Assembly (NCBI GenBank): GCA_903813345.2
Contig: CAIIXF020000001.1
Span: forward strand, 43,493,366 to 43,557,365
Length of the DNA: 64,000 nucleotides
Direction of reading: 5' to 3'
From: Owenia fusiformis
Taxonomy: Eukaryota; Annelida; Polychaeta; Sabellida; Oweniidae
The notes under the pieces are model-generated. The model did no database searches. It was not told the DNA's origin and saw only the letters and a list, made by a program, of their open reading frames with translations. Shown one piece after another: positions 1 through 13,600 of the stretch. A program made the translations under genes and the position numbers. How positions within the stretch are numbered: the first letter of the stretch is position 1; each line of letters opens with the position of its first letter.

Positions 1-3000
1 ATAATAATAGACTTTGACATCATTTTACATAGGAATTCAAATTTCATTTTCATTTTATTTCAGTGTAAGAACTTTAACACGGAACATAAAATATAAACCT
101 CTTCACAGGTAAACTGGAGTAATTATATACCTGTTATTAACAGATCCGAATAGAATCTTTTACAAAGCTGAATATCTATGATACAAGGTACCATATAATA
201 TTGCCAAAAAATCAAAAGAATTACAATAGTATTATGATGAGATCATATCAGTGATCATCCTGTAGTGTACCTAGATACCCGAGCCCTTCTCTGTACAAAT
301 AAGTAGCAATCATTTCCATCTATAATATATCATCAATAAAGGTTATCATCTCAACTATGAAGAGGATAAAATCATAGGAGCTTATATTAAGATTAGTAAT
401 AAGTTGAATTAATGGAATGTCACTTATCATTTAATTCAATTTATCCTGATAAATTCTTATAAACTTAACATTAAAACCAATGTGTGATTGCTGCAATACT
501 AAATCTGAGGAACTATTTTAGGGTAAATGCAATTGTACCCCAGGACCCTATTCCCTATGTAACTCGATCTCCGTCCAATTAGGCTAAACACAGTTGTTTT
601 TGAGAATTCATTTCCAATTGCATGTCAGTTGGGGATAAGTTAGGTTGAACAAAAAACTACGCTGCTTGTAGAATAAGCACCACTATTCAAAACCCTTTCC
701 ATTAGTTTTGTATATTGTCTTCTCACTTTGCTTCTTAAAAGAGAGCTTCATCTACACTTTTAACTAATTTATCACCCTCCTTATCTAACTTGACCTGGGG
801 TTGGGATCTGCCTACATTATGACAGATCAGATCAACAAAACAGATGAGGAGTAGATAACTCCTGTAAGAGAAAGTTTGGCTACCTAATTATCTAGATATT
901 AATAAAGGCTCCAAATATCAATGCCAAATAGATCTCAGCCTTGATAGCATAATCCTTAATAAGTACACAGTCAAACTATTTGGCGGAAATATTTGGAAAT
1001 CCTCCCAAAATCATTGTTCAATATGTTTCATTCATATACTAAAAGTACTTACTTCTTTACCTTGTTATTATCCTTAAATATTTGATGACCATTAGTGATT
1101 AAAATACCAAATTGATAAAATCAACAGGCCTTGTAAGCCCCTGGTGGTATGTAGTCAGTTATATATAATATTTTCATATTGTATTTATAACATGAATATT
1201 TACAACTGTTATGCATTCAGTACATGATTTATGTTGGCAGAATATTTGATGTCAAGTGTGGAAAGTTTGATCTTCAATTGAAAGATAACTGACACAGACA
1301 TGTACCTATACATGTTCCAACTAAACCGAGATGCAGGAGTTTGCATTGAATTTACCAATAATATCCAACAGTGTTATGAATATCATTCTGATACTCAGAC
1401 CATCTCTGCTATGCACAAGAAGGAAACTGAGAGAAGGCTGTGATATCTCACGATGTATGAATATAGGCAATCACATAGAATGGTGCCATCATAACACCTA
1501 ATACCACAAAAAGCATTCAACGTTATACTTCAGATCAAGTCAACCTTTTAGGAAACAAAGAAACAGTTTTCAGAGAATATGAATCGCCTAACAATGCAAT
1601 TGTGCTAGTCTTGCATCAAGCCCCCAAGTTGTCCCTTACTCAATGGAAAATATATAACAGATGGCCAGACACTTGGTGCAAGACTACTATTTTATGTCGA
1701 TTGTATCATATATACCCAAAATACAAAGAGAACAAAAACATCTTCAAAATAAGATATCACAGCACAGGTGATACACCAGATTAGAACATATTTGAAGTAT
1801 ATGTTCACCTAACTGTGCTATAATCTAACACAGCGATACCAACTGAGCCCAGCTCATCTTGTAGGTCTCATATAACCCTTCATGTATATCATGATTAACC
1901 ATGTCATCTCCTTCCTTCTTTGTTACCAGTTGATGGAAAGATGGGAAGTTTCAGAAAGCTGAAAAACAATGTCTATCCATCATCACCTCAGCTTCCATAC
2001 TTTTAATTTGTAGAATGGTCCATATACATTATATGTATATTGACTGGCCTTTATCATTTATTATTCTCTGTACTAGGAAACCCAGAAGCTAGTAGTAAAT
2101 TAAGCTCTATTTTAAAGTTTTAAGGTGCATAATCAAACTTTTGAAAAGTTAATTCTCTGAGGATTCCTGAGATGAACAACACATGGTTAGGACCTAATTT
2201 TACATAGAAATGAAGTACATGTATTGTTGAGAAAATGTGGCAGACATCAATGTTAAACCTACTTGGCTGACCATATCATTACAATAAGATAAATCAAACT
2301 TCAAGCATAAAATGCCTTACTTTATGGCTATGAGAATAATAAAAATGGCACTGATGAATAAACATATACACTGTTAATTTCTTTAAGAATTTTAACAAAA
2401 CTTACCACTTACCACTTAACATATTTGTTTCTGTGATATTTCATTTTGCACGAAATAAGAAACAATCCAGGAAGTGACTAAAAATGAGATCGTCAAACTA
2501 TTGAATGATGACTCTCAGATTTACTCCAATTTTTACTTAAACCAGATATTTTAAGCTTTTAATAGGAAATGATCCATCAAGGGCTCCTACAATGATACAT
2601 GCCAGACCTACAATATTATACACAATGTTCCCTGTTTATCAAAAATAATCCAATCTGCTTATAGATTCAGTATTTCATTATTTTCCACCTCGATCTAATT
2701 TACCTAACATTTCCTATGAGTAAACTGTAGTTCCAGTTCATATTCTTCCTTGAAAACTCCTCTGTTGTCAAAGTTCATGTATTTGAGAATAGACTTGTGT
2801 ATAGGTATATCATCCCTGAATTATCCTATGTATAAAAGTCTGAGATGTGAGGATCAGAATATATGTAAATGTAATTGAAACAAGCATCCTTCAGTATCTA
2901 TTCCTTATTATAAAATATCAGATATCCTCTTCCATGCTATAAGAAAACACAACGTGAGGTATACTGGGTACTGTACTGCTGTCTCCCAAATGTAGGTACA

Positions 3001-3249
3001 TAGGAATATGGGATTGCATGGAAACTGGATCTCTTGAGTTTCACCCTGCAAAGAGGCGCCAAAGGTAAATAGCTCTTACAGTTAATCATACTCCCTTACC
3101 AGTTTGATTATAAAAACTTCATACCTTGGTAATCCAAGATGATATATAATACCCTTTGGAAAGAATTCATGTTTGGAGGTTGTGGCTAAATGATGGAGAT
3201 TCTGATTTCAACCTGTGTCAGCCTTTTATTTATTACTTTGTTTCAAATA
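1..3249. other. No gene recognised
   Basis: AT-rich sequence without long ORFs, convincing exons or clear repeats. It could be intergenic DNA or the intron or 3' untranslated region of a gene lying to the left. Confidence 0.5.
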
Positions 3250-4018
3250 CAGTAAAACCTGTACACAGTGAACACCTCTCTATAGTGAACTGTGTTTAGT
3301 GAGCACCACTTCAAGACACAATTACATTGACTCCTGTATAAAAAAACTCTCTTTTGTAAACACCAACCGACAGTGAGCAGCTAACGAACCACAAAAATGT
3401 GTTCACTGTAAGTAGGTGTTCACTATAGAGGGATTTTATACAGAAGTCAGAGTATATGCTCGAAAGTAGGGATGGGACGGTTCGTTTCGGTTCGTTTCGG
3501 TTTTTCGGATCATCAGCCGTCGGTTCGGTTTTTTCGGTTCGGTTCATTCATTTTAAGGATTTGTATTGATTGACATGATTAGCTGCTTAATTGATACAAA
3601 GATTTGCGGAAATTTATATTTTATAGATGGAATTTTATGTTATAGTATTTCATGAACAATACATATTATTTAGAATACACGACTTAAGAATATAGTACCA
3701 GGGACCACATGATTGATTACCGAGGGATACGAATACGCAGATACGAAACGAATCTAGTAAACAAGTGAGCTAGCAACAGACAAGACAGACAAGGTAGGGA
3801 CTAGGAATATAAAAAATGTTGCTGTAAAACAGTGTTTTTAACTGTTTTATTGATACTTGACCAATGAAATATTAATCCGAAAACGATCCGAAAAGCTGAT
3901 CCGAAAGTAGGGCTGTGATCCGAAAACCGATCCGAAGGCTATGAACCGCGGTTTTTCGGTATTTCGGTTATCCGTCCAACCCCTACTCGAAAGGGGTGTT
4001 CATTAAGATAGGTTTGTA
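3250..4018. mobile_element. pogo/Tigger-like MITE (interrupted)
   Basis: The element begins CAGTAAAACCTGT after a TA and contains repeated GTGAACACCTCTCTATAGTG motifs. The matching right end is degraded (AGGTTTGTA near 4018). The hAT MITE at 3467-3985 splits it. It is the same family as the copies at 7653, 14780, 17952, 21810, 23230 and 50575. Confidence 0.65.
3467..3985. mobile_element. hAT-type MITE nested in a pogo/Tigger-like MITE
   Basis: The ends read TAGGGATGGGACGG and CCGTCCAACCCCTA (imperfect inverted repeats), flanked by the 8-bp duplication CTCGAAAG at 3459-3466 and 3986-3993. The site fits the hAT target pattern nTnnnnAn. The interior near both ends is rich in TTCGGTT repeats. 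It has no coding capacity. Confidence 0.88.
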
Positions 4019-4048
4019 CCTAAAGAAATTTCCAAACTTCAAGCCCTC

Positions 4049-4377
4049 CAGTGGCGGATCCAGGAATCAACAAGGGGGGGCCCAAATTGTCGGTAATAGA
4101 AAAAAACTTCCGCGCGTGCGGGAAAAAAAATTTTGGGCCCCTAAAACCGAAAAGTGGGCCCAAATTTTGAAAATTTGAGGCCCATTTTCTTCAAACTTTG
4201 GCCTGAAATTAAAAAATAAGGCCTTAGAAGGCCTAGTAATGACCAAAAAGGCCCACTTTTTAGTGCCTGAAGGCCTTTTTTGGCCCAAAATTTTTTGGGC
4301 CCAATTTTTGTTTTTTCTGGGCCCAACCTAGGGGGGGGGCCCTGGCCCCATGGGCCCCCCCCCCGGATCCGCCATAG
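4049..4377. mobile_element. DNA transposon fragment with GGCGGATCC ends
   Basis: The ends read CAGTGGCGGATCCAGG and GGATCCGCCATAG, inverted relative to each other, with G or C runs just inside and repeated GGGCCCAA motifs in the interior. No clear target duplication could be read. It begins about 30 bases after the end of the interrupted pogo-like copy. Confidence 0.6.
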
Positions 4378-7300
4378 CTCTCTCAATGAAAAATATGAAC
4401 TCCCCTTGCTAAAAGCGGGCACTGAGCAATCTAAAAGCACACTGTTCTAGTGCCCTTCTACCAGTATACATATATTCCATTCATGAAATCCCTTGTTGAT
4501 AGACCAGAATTGTCTGGTAGTAAGAAACTCACACAAAATAAATCAAGTCCATCATCCAGAATCTAAACAAAGGTACCCTTAGATACTTAGCAGGGTGTTG
4601 AGATTTTAATCTGAGCAGTCTGACTCATGAATTCATGTCTCTCAGCATTTACTACCAGGAAAGTCCCACATGGAATGATGTATCTTAAATAATACATTTC
4701 TACTTCCCTAAAACATACTTACAAGATTAAAAGAAACCATGAAAACACATCTACCAAAAAGTGAAGGAGTTATTGAATATTGACAGTTCTGTTTACACAT
4801 AAAATATAGATGTTGTAAAGTATTTCTAAAACAGAGTACTTTTCTTCAATGTTACAAGATTCTACCATACCTACATCAATCATCATTAATGCCAGTAATT
4901 AGGGTAATGCATGACAATACGCCATACCCAAGCAACTAAATATTTCTATAACCAGACAGAAGAAAAAATCAAGCAACGTGAGTGTCTCAAGATCACACAA
5001 AATAGGAAAGTGGTAACATATGGTTCTCTTGAGAGAGATGGAGAGATTCTTCTAAGATCAATATACACTACTATATACTATCCAGTCCAGAATGAAGGTT
5101 TGGTGCCTGAATAGGCCAAAATGGTTTGGAAATTGGAAGGCCCTGCATCTAGATTTCTGGATCCTCCATATAACAGCAGAGACATTCTACCTGTGAACAA
5201 TATAGCTCTAGTTACCTGTAATTGTGTTGTTTCCATCCATTCAACTAATTGATTACCTCTTCAAACTACCTACTCATTTCCCTTAATTAAAAACACACAT
5301 TAACAAAAGTGTGCCTGATAGCAAACAATAGTATAACAAGGTAAAAGAGGATTAGTGAATTTGAGCACACTTTTGCACTGCATCTTCCCAGTATATTTCT
5401 TACAAATATGATTTCAAGTTGAATAGTTTAGTTAATTTGGGAATATTGCATTGTTGGTTCCACAGCCTTTCTTTTTTCTGAAGAGAATGAGCTACAGATA
5501 TAAAGAACTCTAAACAATAAGAATGGGGAAACTGACAATTTACATTTTGACTGTTATTTCCTTTTCTGATCAGTATATTAGTATATAGGTGGGGTTCATT
5601 TGTAAAATATATGTAGTATGAATAATTCCAGTTTGTGTTATTTCCTCTGGCTTGAGTTTCGGACAAACCAATTTCTAATAAAATGGTAGTTTGGAAAAAC
5701 AGACATATCTTGTTACTTTTATATCAGAAAACTAATGAAGTGAGATAAACACAGCAATGGTAGAAATATCAAACTTATCAGTTATTGACTTTAAACATAA
5801 GGGTGGGCCTTTATTTTGGATGCCATAGACAACCAGACCCCTGGTACACCATAGGAATGTGAATATGTGCAAGTTTGCAAGTTTAAGGGAATTTATTGGA
5901 TAAAATGTACATTTGAAGAAATGGCAGCAGCGGGAGCATTATTCTACAAATATTGCTATTTCCCAGGGCCAAGCCATCAAGATAAACCATGTCATCTCAT
6001 TTCTTCTCAGCCCTGAGAAACAGGTGAAACAGAAAGATGTAATGAGTATCAGAATGGGGCCAAGCTGATTTATTCCAAAGTTGACTACTTTTCAGCTTAG
6101 CAAAAAAACATAGTTATATTTTGGGAAAAGTTAATTAATCACTCTAAGGGCAAGGCAAACATCACATGTTTTACGTAATCTGACAATCTTGAGTTTAGGC
6201 TGACATTTCTGATATTCAAACCAATATTTTCCAATCATGCATTAAGCAGGAAATCTTTGACAGCTACACTGCGATCTTTGAATCTGGTTCTCATTTATGT
6301 TTAAGGCCAGATGCTCTGCTATATTCCATGAAAAATTATAACGAAGATCAATACAAAATTATTCCAGGTAGAACGTTTGATACTAAGAAGGATGAATAAA
6401 CTATTATTTACCTTACTGACTTGTTGAACCATATAAACATAAACAAAACAAATCCCTTAAATAATATAAACATTTAATATCCTTCAATTCATAGTCTTGC
6501 ATCAAATATCTTTATCAAACTATAGGGGCGGGAAATATAGAAGGGAGACTTCACTCAGAACTGGCCCATTAACTTGCTGAACCACATACTGTATATAATA
6601 AGACACCATATCTACATCTTCATCATTTAGAAGAGAGGTGTGTGTATCAGTGTATGATGGGACCGCAAGAATTTAGACCGACCAACATGAAGGTCAACAT
6701 ATATGAATTTTGATTAAGATGCTACAAATGCAGACTTTATCTTGCCTAAAATGTTGGTAATGACCCTAAGAAGCCAAAAGTAGAAGACTTAATTAACTGC
6801 ATACTTTACAAAACAAATATGCACCTAGATTTTTGGTAAGTGTTTCTGACAATTTTAGATATCAGTCAACCTTGTATATAGGTGCCATTAATCATGTATA
6901 TATCTAGGTAATTGCTGAGTATACTTTATGTAAATATTTGGAAAAAGCACAGAATCTGAAGTATAGCATCATAGATTTAATTTGATGTGGGTTAATGAAT
7001 CCGTTAATATTAAACAGTCAGGAATTACCTCAAGCCTTTTGCGGAATATATTCATAAAACCTTCATTTTCAGGTACCTTTATGAACCTCAAATCGATGAG
7101 ACTTGTTTGCTATACATTGACATTTAGTTTAATATTTAACCTAAGTAGATAAACATGTTTAGCAATCTTATTCAAAATGATGTAATCCAAATATAAAAGG
7201 AGTACAAGGCGAGATATAACGAAAAAATGGCATCATTTAATGGGATTAAGATTGTATAAAAATTTGGTAAAGTGGGAGCCAGTGGTATAAATGACAACTT

Positions 7301-7652
7301 TGCAAATGATGATCTAGAATTTGAAAGATGGGGAAATATTCCAGCCTGTATGACGTTAAAGTGATTTAAGCCTTAAGAGTAGTAAATTGTGAGTAGTTCT
7401 GAAGAATTCAATTTTCATGTCTGGTTGTATAACTGTAGTAAACATAAGAAATGCACTGATTTTAACATCTGATCAGGATCTACTCTAATCCCCATCAGGT
7501 CTAACACTGGGAAGCTCTTCTAGTTTCAGGTACATGTCCTTCTGCCTCTGCATGATTTGCTAGCTGAGGCATGTGCTCCATGCCTCACAGTCAGCAGTCT
7601 ATTGGTGCCATGTTTCAATATAAAATTGTAAGAGTTATGATATAAAAGGGTA
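4378..7652. other. No gene recognised
   Basis: Non-coding sequence with stop codons in all frames. Short ORFs here (60-90 codons) have no domain-like features or splice-site support. Confidence 0.5.
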
Positions 7653-7829
7653 GTAAAACCTGTTTTAGCAAACACCTCTCTCTAGTGAACACCTGTGTTT
7701 AGTGAACACCATTTCAACACACATTTTACATTGACTACTGTATAAAATTCCCTCTCATTAGTGATAACCTACCTACAGTGAACACTTTCTTTGGCTCTAT
7801 AGGTGTTTCACTAAATACAGGTTTTACTG
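7653..7829. mobile_element. pogo/Tigger-like MITE
   Basis: About 177 bases flanked by TA. The right end is ACAGGTTTTACTG, the left end GTAAAACCTGTTTTAGC, with internal GTGAACACC motifs in both orientations. Confidence 0.75.
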
Positions 7830-8329
7830 TACTTGGTTTAGGTTCTTTGATAGTTTTTCAATTCTATCTGATTCAACCATATATATGGAACCCACTCCTT
7901 AAAGTGTTTAAAAAGGTGCCAACTAAAACCATAAAAAATATAGCAGAAAAATTCCACATTGCAGAGACAGATGTACTTTGACATGTTTAAGAGGTCCCAC
8001 ATCACAGGAAATTTCAAGCCATATCATATTTTCAATGTGAACGGAAGTAGAATGGTAGAATAGTCAAGCTGTAAAGGAACAAAACTAATAAACATAAAAG
8101 TCTATATTATGAATAGTACAGACAGATAACAAAGCCTACAGAGTAATTAGATAATAAAATAAAAAAGTATTATCAAATGACAATTAGGTTGTTTATTGTG
8201 AAAATTATTGTAATGTATTGTTAAATCAAAAGGAATAAAGTAAATCCACTATTCATGTATATGTTGATATTCCGAATGATGACAACCTATCTTTGTGAAC
8301 ATTTAACTCAGTGCTAACATTTTTCAAAT

Positions 8330-9008
8330 CAGTGACCTCCCCAGCATTAAAGCAGGTAGGCTACCCACTAGTGTTGTCGCGATTAATCGATACATCGCGA
8401 TATACATCGCCAAAGCTGGTTCTGGCGATGCATCGATGTCTGAAACAAAACATCGATGTTTTTAAATAAAATTAATTTGCTAATAATCGCCCTTTCTTAT
8501 CTTATTTTGACGCAAATTGCTTACCTTTTTTCATGTCTTATTTCATTTTCAAATGTTTTCTGATATTCTTTCGCTTTGAAACTGTTTTAGCTAGTCGAAA
8601 TGAACCATTAATCTAAAAAAATTACTTTACTTTCATTTCACCGATCACTATGTTCCCGGATGTACCAGCATACTCTTATTAATTTGTTCTGTTCGATATT
8701 TTAGTGCATTAGCGTTCGGTATTTCAGTGCACTTTTCTCGAACTTTTTCTCGATGTACATCGCGATGTGCATCGATGTTTACTACTGAAAATTGCCGATG
8801 CATCGATGTACGATTATGGCACATCGCGACAACACTACTACCCACCTGAGATTTTGATAATAGGCTTGCAACCATCTGAATGTCCATTTGCACCCACTTG
8901 AAAATGAGAAAAATCATGAAAATTGGCATATTTTGACCAATTTTGGTCTGATTTGTGAAAATTAGAATTTTGCACCCACTTGAGAAAAAAATTCTGTGGA
9001 GATCACTG
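8330..9008. mobile_element. MITE with CAGTGATCTCC ends, interrupted by a hAT MITE
   Basis: The ends CAGTGACCTCCCC and GGAGATCACTG are flanked by CAAAT on both sides (8325-8329, 9009-9013). Removing the 469-bp insert and its duplicated target leaves about 202 bases, close to the related copy at 16136-16351. A 5-bp duplication with CAGTG ends fits hAT5-type elements. Confidence 0.82.
8369..8837. mobile_element. 469-bp hAT MITE, copy 1
   Basis: The terminal repeats are TAGTGTTGTCGCGA and TCGCGACAACACTA, perfectly inverted. The 8-bp duplication CTACCCAC is at 8361-8368 and 8838-8845. Subterminal regions are full of CATCGATG and ATCGCGAT palindromes. The copy at 41756-42224 has exactly the same length. 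Confidence 0.95.
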
Positions 9009-9026
9009 CAAATATATACAATTTCA

Positions 9027-9233
9027 GCAAGTCTCAACACTGTCTACTTGAGACAAGTTTCACTGTATAAGGTTCAATACACTACTGTGTATTAAGAAGC
9101 AAGAATGACATAATTTACAATGTTCCATAATTTGAGCAAGTCTCAACACTGTCTACTTGAGACAGGTTTCACTGTTTAAGGTTCAATACACTGCTGTGTA
9201 AGAAGCAAGAATGACATAATTCACAATGTTCCA
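9027..9233. repeat. Two-copy tandem duplication, period about 109
   Basis: A segment beginning GCAAGTCTCAACACTGTCTA is repeated twice head-to-tail with few differences. It includes the motif TTTCACTGT seen at the ends of the pogo-like elements. It lies directly after the interrupted MITE. Confidence 0.85.
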
Positions 9234-10439
9234 GATAACCTCTGCCATAACATTGTTCAGTTGAACCCCTGATTACCAACTTATCACAATCATTGTGACA
9301 TCACAGTTCACAGAGGATCAATCTTTCAAACAAAATAACCAACCCTTTCCTAAATATTAACACTATGTTATCAGATAAAAGATGCAAAAATATGTTACTC
9401 ACCAAATATAGAAATTAGATATTTTACCAATGCTGTCTCTTATAATAACCCAACAAATGGAAAAAAGTCAATATTCCGTCTTTTTCAGTGTAGCTATCCT
9501 TGGGCAAGAACTTGAAATGACATCATTGGTTTTTCACAACTCGCCTACAATTCCTCAATAAAACAGTTAATACCTATATCGTTCCAGCGTGGCTGACATT
9601 GATTTCTGTCTATAGATGCACTAGCACAGCTATAGGCTCCCAAGTCTATTCTGGCACGTGGATGAAATGATGAAACAGCATCCATTCACTGACTGAGATA
9701 ATCCACAGCTATGAATCATCTACATGTATATTCTGAATTCTGGTCCAGAAAGTATCCTATCAAATGATTGCTTTACTCATATGATGGCCCCTTAAATCTT
9801 AATAAATGATAAAATGAGTACATTATTTTGGACCTCATTCGGTTTTATAATAATGATATGTGAAGTCATGAATTTGCTGTTTTAGCTACCATAATCTGTA
9901 TTCGTTATATCCTTCATTGTGTGAAATTCACCACGAAAACATAAATATTTGTAGGAATTATCACAAATCCCAAAGGTGGGATAATCCAGGTAGGATTACT
10001 GAGAGAGGGATTAATAAAACTAGCTAAATCTCTATGGCACATTGACTGAATTTTCAGAATGAATTGTTGAGAACCTGAGTTGACAACATCATAAGACGAT
10101 GTATTTTATTAACTAGTATAATATTCCCTATTAAAGTGGAAGGCTCTACCAGCAGATAAAAATACAGAACCTTTCACAAATGACAAGAAAATATAGGTGA
10201 CTTCAACATGTTCAAACAGGCTCCTTTTATTTACAAAGCCAAAATATTGTTTAATTCTGAATATGAATCATTCACATTTTGCAATGGTTTACTTTCATTC
10301 CAATTGTTTTTTAATGAAGATTTGAACTGAGCTCATAATAATTTTAATGGTTTATGTATAAAACAAATCAAAATTAGTATTTTTACAAGATGATCATTTT
10401 TTAATTCCATGTATCAATCTCATAGTCTGAACCAAGGGA
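9234..10439. other. No gene recognised, upstream of the SMG8 promoter
   Basis: Non-coding. No divergent first exon was found on the minus strand that would make the 10.5-kb promoter bidirectional. Confidence 0.45.
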
Positions 10440-10608
10440 AAGATCAATACCCGGTGATTTCAGTGGGAAGTGGCGTTTCGTTCAGTGGATGAGCTGCGCG
10501 CGCACGCATAAATGTGATTATCCAATATAATTAGGGGAGGGCTATTTGAAATAGTTTTTGGTCTCAGGCGCGACCCAGGGCTGTTGTCTTAAGGACATTT
10601 CGTTGAAA
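10440..10608 (+). promoter_or_regulatory. Probable SMG8 promoter and 5' UTR
   Basis: The 170 bases before the proposed SMG8 start are unusually CpG-rich for this window, with alternating CG around 10491-10508, and contain a CCAAT box at 10522-10526. The inferred start codon at 10609 is followed after 23 bases by a consensus donor (GTAAGA). No TATA box is obvious. This assignment stands or falls with exon 1. Confidence 0.45.
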
Positions 10609-13600
10609 ATGAGCCATTCGGCTGATAATTGGTAAGAGTTTGCGATCTTATAATGTATAACTGTTACTCAGACACATATTTTGACACGATTCTGTTGGAA
10701 ATAAGCATTGAACCGAGAGATATTCACGATTGATATGCACATTTTTGATTGTGCCATTGCTTTTCCATTGCACAATCCATGTATTGATAGAAGAAACATT
10801 AATAATGCAGATTGGTTTACCTTCAATACATGGCAGACACTACATATCGGTCTATTAATACCAGTTTCTGCCTTAAATAGTTTTATATTTCCATCCACGG
10901 CCTGGAGCCTGGGTGTGTTTGTCTCTTATGTGTATGCTTGTGCATGGACTTCTAATCACTAGCAGAATTTATCATGATGCAAACTCGACATTATAACTCA
11001 TGCTGTAACATTTTGACTTCGCTGGAAAACAATAGGAATTATTTTTCTTGCCAATCAATCATGAATCACAATCAAAATTTCAGAATGAGCAATCAGGCAA
11101 TGATCCAAATCAAGTTATAACATTATATGATATTCAGCAAGAAGTCCGGTAGAAATACAGAATATTTAAACATCAAAGCTGAAAGTTAAAAGCTAATCTG
11201 TCAATTTTCTGTCTGCAAAAGAGCGTTTACATTTGACACAATAACAGACTGAGGCTTTGAAATCTAGGATTCCCCAGGAAAATATGACGTCATACTAATT
11301 AGCATAAGGATTTCCCTATTGGTTTGGGTCGAGCCTTGTTCGAAAACACAATCCATAAATACATGCTAATTTCTAAGGAGATAGGAAGTGTATAACGTGT
11401 TTATCGATTTTGTTTAAATATTTAATCAATTATCAAATTGTTTAAGTGGATAAAGTGGTCACACTTGCTTCAATTCATAGCGAAATCGACGGATAGAAAC
11501 TGACCGAATTCCCGATATCCTACCCCGTATTACTGTAGGCTATAAGCACAGTGACCTACAGAGGGCGCTATCACAAACAAGTACTGCACGAACCGATAAA
11601 TTCCCGGGTATTGTAACGCCCTTGTCTGAACCTCCATCTATACATAACCATATTTGGCAAACAGTGCGAGTAGAGACAAAAGTTAATCCCCCAGTCATTA
11701 AGGCAACTGTACAGAGGCTGTAGCTTCTCAAAATTAAGAGAAATATGCAGCATAAAATATAGGGATAAGCAGTATGATGATCAATTCTGTGATGCTACAG
11801 CCCATACAGCGCTGTAGAGCAAATGTAGAAACCAAAAACAAGCAAGAAACCAATCAGGCCAGTGACCAAAATCAGCCCCCCCCCCATAGAATCCATACTG
11901 TAAAACCAGTGTATTCCTTCAATCATGTACCTCCATGGATAGAATCAGGTTAACACTGAAACCATCAATGAAAGAAATTAGCGTTCCCTAAGTTGATGAG
12001 ATTACTCTTAATCCTATAAAGCCACAAATAGGTCAATACGTATGTTTTCCACAATATTACATAGTTTAAAGCCCTTCCATATGCACAACAAGCTCATGTT
12101 CTTAGAGCTTGCTGAATGAAATCCTGAATCAGCCATGTAAAATATACTAAACTGGATGATATTGTGTTAGATTTATGTATGTAAATAACAGCTTAGTCTA
12201 TTAAAATGTTCTCATTGACATCTATAACATAAATCTATAAAACATACTAGTACAATATATAAATATAATTTACAATGATAGATCCATAAAAATATCACAG
12301 TTGATACAAAACTGAACAGACTAAAGACAGGACTGATCCTACATAAAATGAAATAAAATAGTTTTGAATTAAATTACAATGTTATAAACATAACCTGGCC
12401 AGCATATCTAATCTTCGTATATAACATGTTAGGGGGTCTGGTTATTTTATTTATTTTAAGTTACTAATGCAATCAATTACATTTCATGGGTTAATAAGTC
12501 TGAAAAAATATTGACATGTACATCTCATCAGGTGGGTTATATACAAATGATGAAATGTTTAAGTATTTTATGTCACGAGTAATAATAAATTGCCATTGCT
12601 TTTGCCTAAAACATAAGAATGCTGATGGTTGAATGGATGGAACTTATACATTTACAGTGGTATATACATGTATACTATGTATCATAACAACACTTGCACG
12701 TTGAAAGTAAATATACAAAAAAAGTTTTTTATTCTTGTCTTATCAGCAATTTTTCTATGTGGCTGATCAAAGTGATGTAAACTCAGAGAGGCTGTCAGAG
12801 GCGTGAACCTAGCAAATTGAGGTGAAATATGTTTATTCAACTCATGTACAGTTATCACTAAATGTTTCACAGACACTGCTACCCACCTATTACACAGACG
12901 TATCGTCGGTGTATCATGGCGGAACTTCCTCCGGGACTAGGTTTCGGTAAGATTTTTTATTTCCCGATTTACACCTACTTATAAGTCACGTTGTAGATAA
13001 TAATTTGGCTCGAAGTTAAGGAAGATAGTCTAGTTTGAGAATAGGTCGATGGTTTTAGGTTTTATATGTTAACAAAGACACAATTCACGTATTTAGTCCC
13101 TCGCTTTTCTTACACTGACGAACGACCAATATCTGTGTAATATTGGCAATATTAATGCCGATCGTCAGTGTAAGAAAAGCGAGGGACTAAATACGTGAAT
13201 TGTGTCTTTGTTAACATATAAAACCTAAAACCATCGACGCATTCTCAAACTAGACTATCTTCCTTAACTTCGAGCCAAATTATTATCCACAATGTGACTT
13301 ATAAGTAGGTGTAAATCGGGAAATAAAAAAATCTTACCGAAACCTAGTCCCGGAGGAAGTTCCGCCATGATACACCGACGATACGTCTGTGTAATTAGGT
13401 GGGTAGCAGTGACAGAGCCTTAGGTCAAACCAATGGTTCCCACTTCAGCCCTGAACATTACTGCTAATTTATGAGAATGCCCCAAAACAGAGAATGTGTT
13501 TAAATGGAAAATAAAATGAATTCAACTGTAATTGATCTAATAAAATAGGAATTTTTACTTTTATCAAAGGGACAATTTTACTATCAAATGAAGGTTTATG

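Noticed and set aside
4141-4440. 99-codon minus-strand ORF rich in glycine and proline
   Set aside because: It is produced by the G and C runs of the transposon fragment at 4049-4377.
8648-9040. 130-codon minus-strand ORF
   Set aside because: It spans the junction between two nested MITEs, so its length is accidental.
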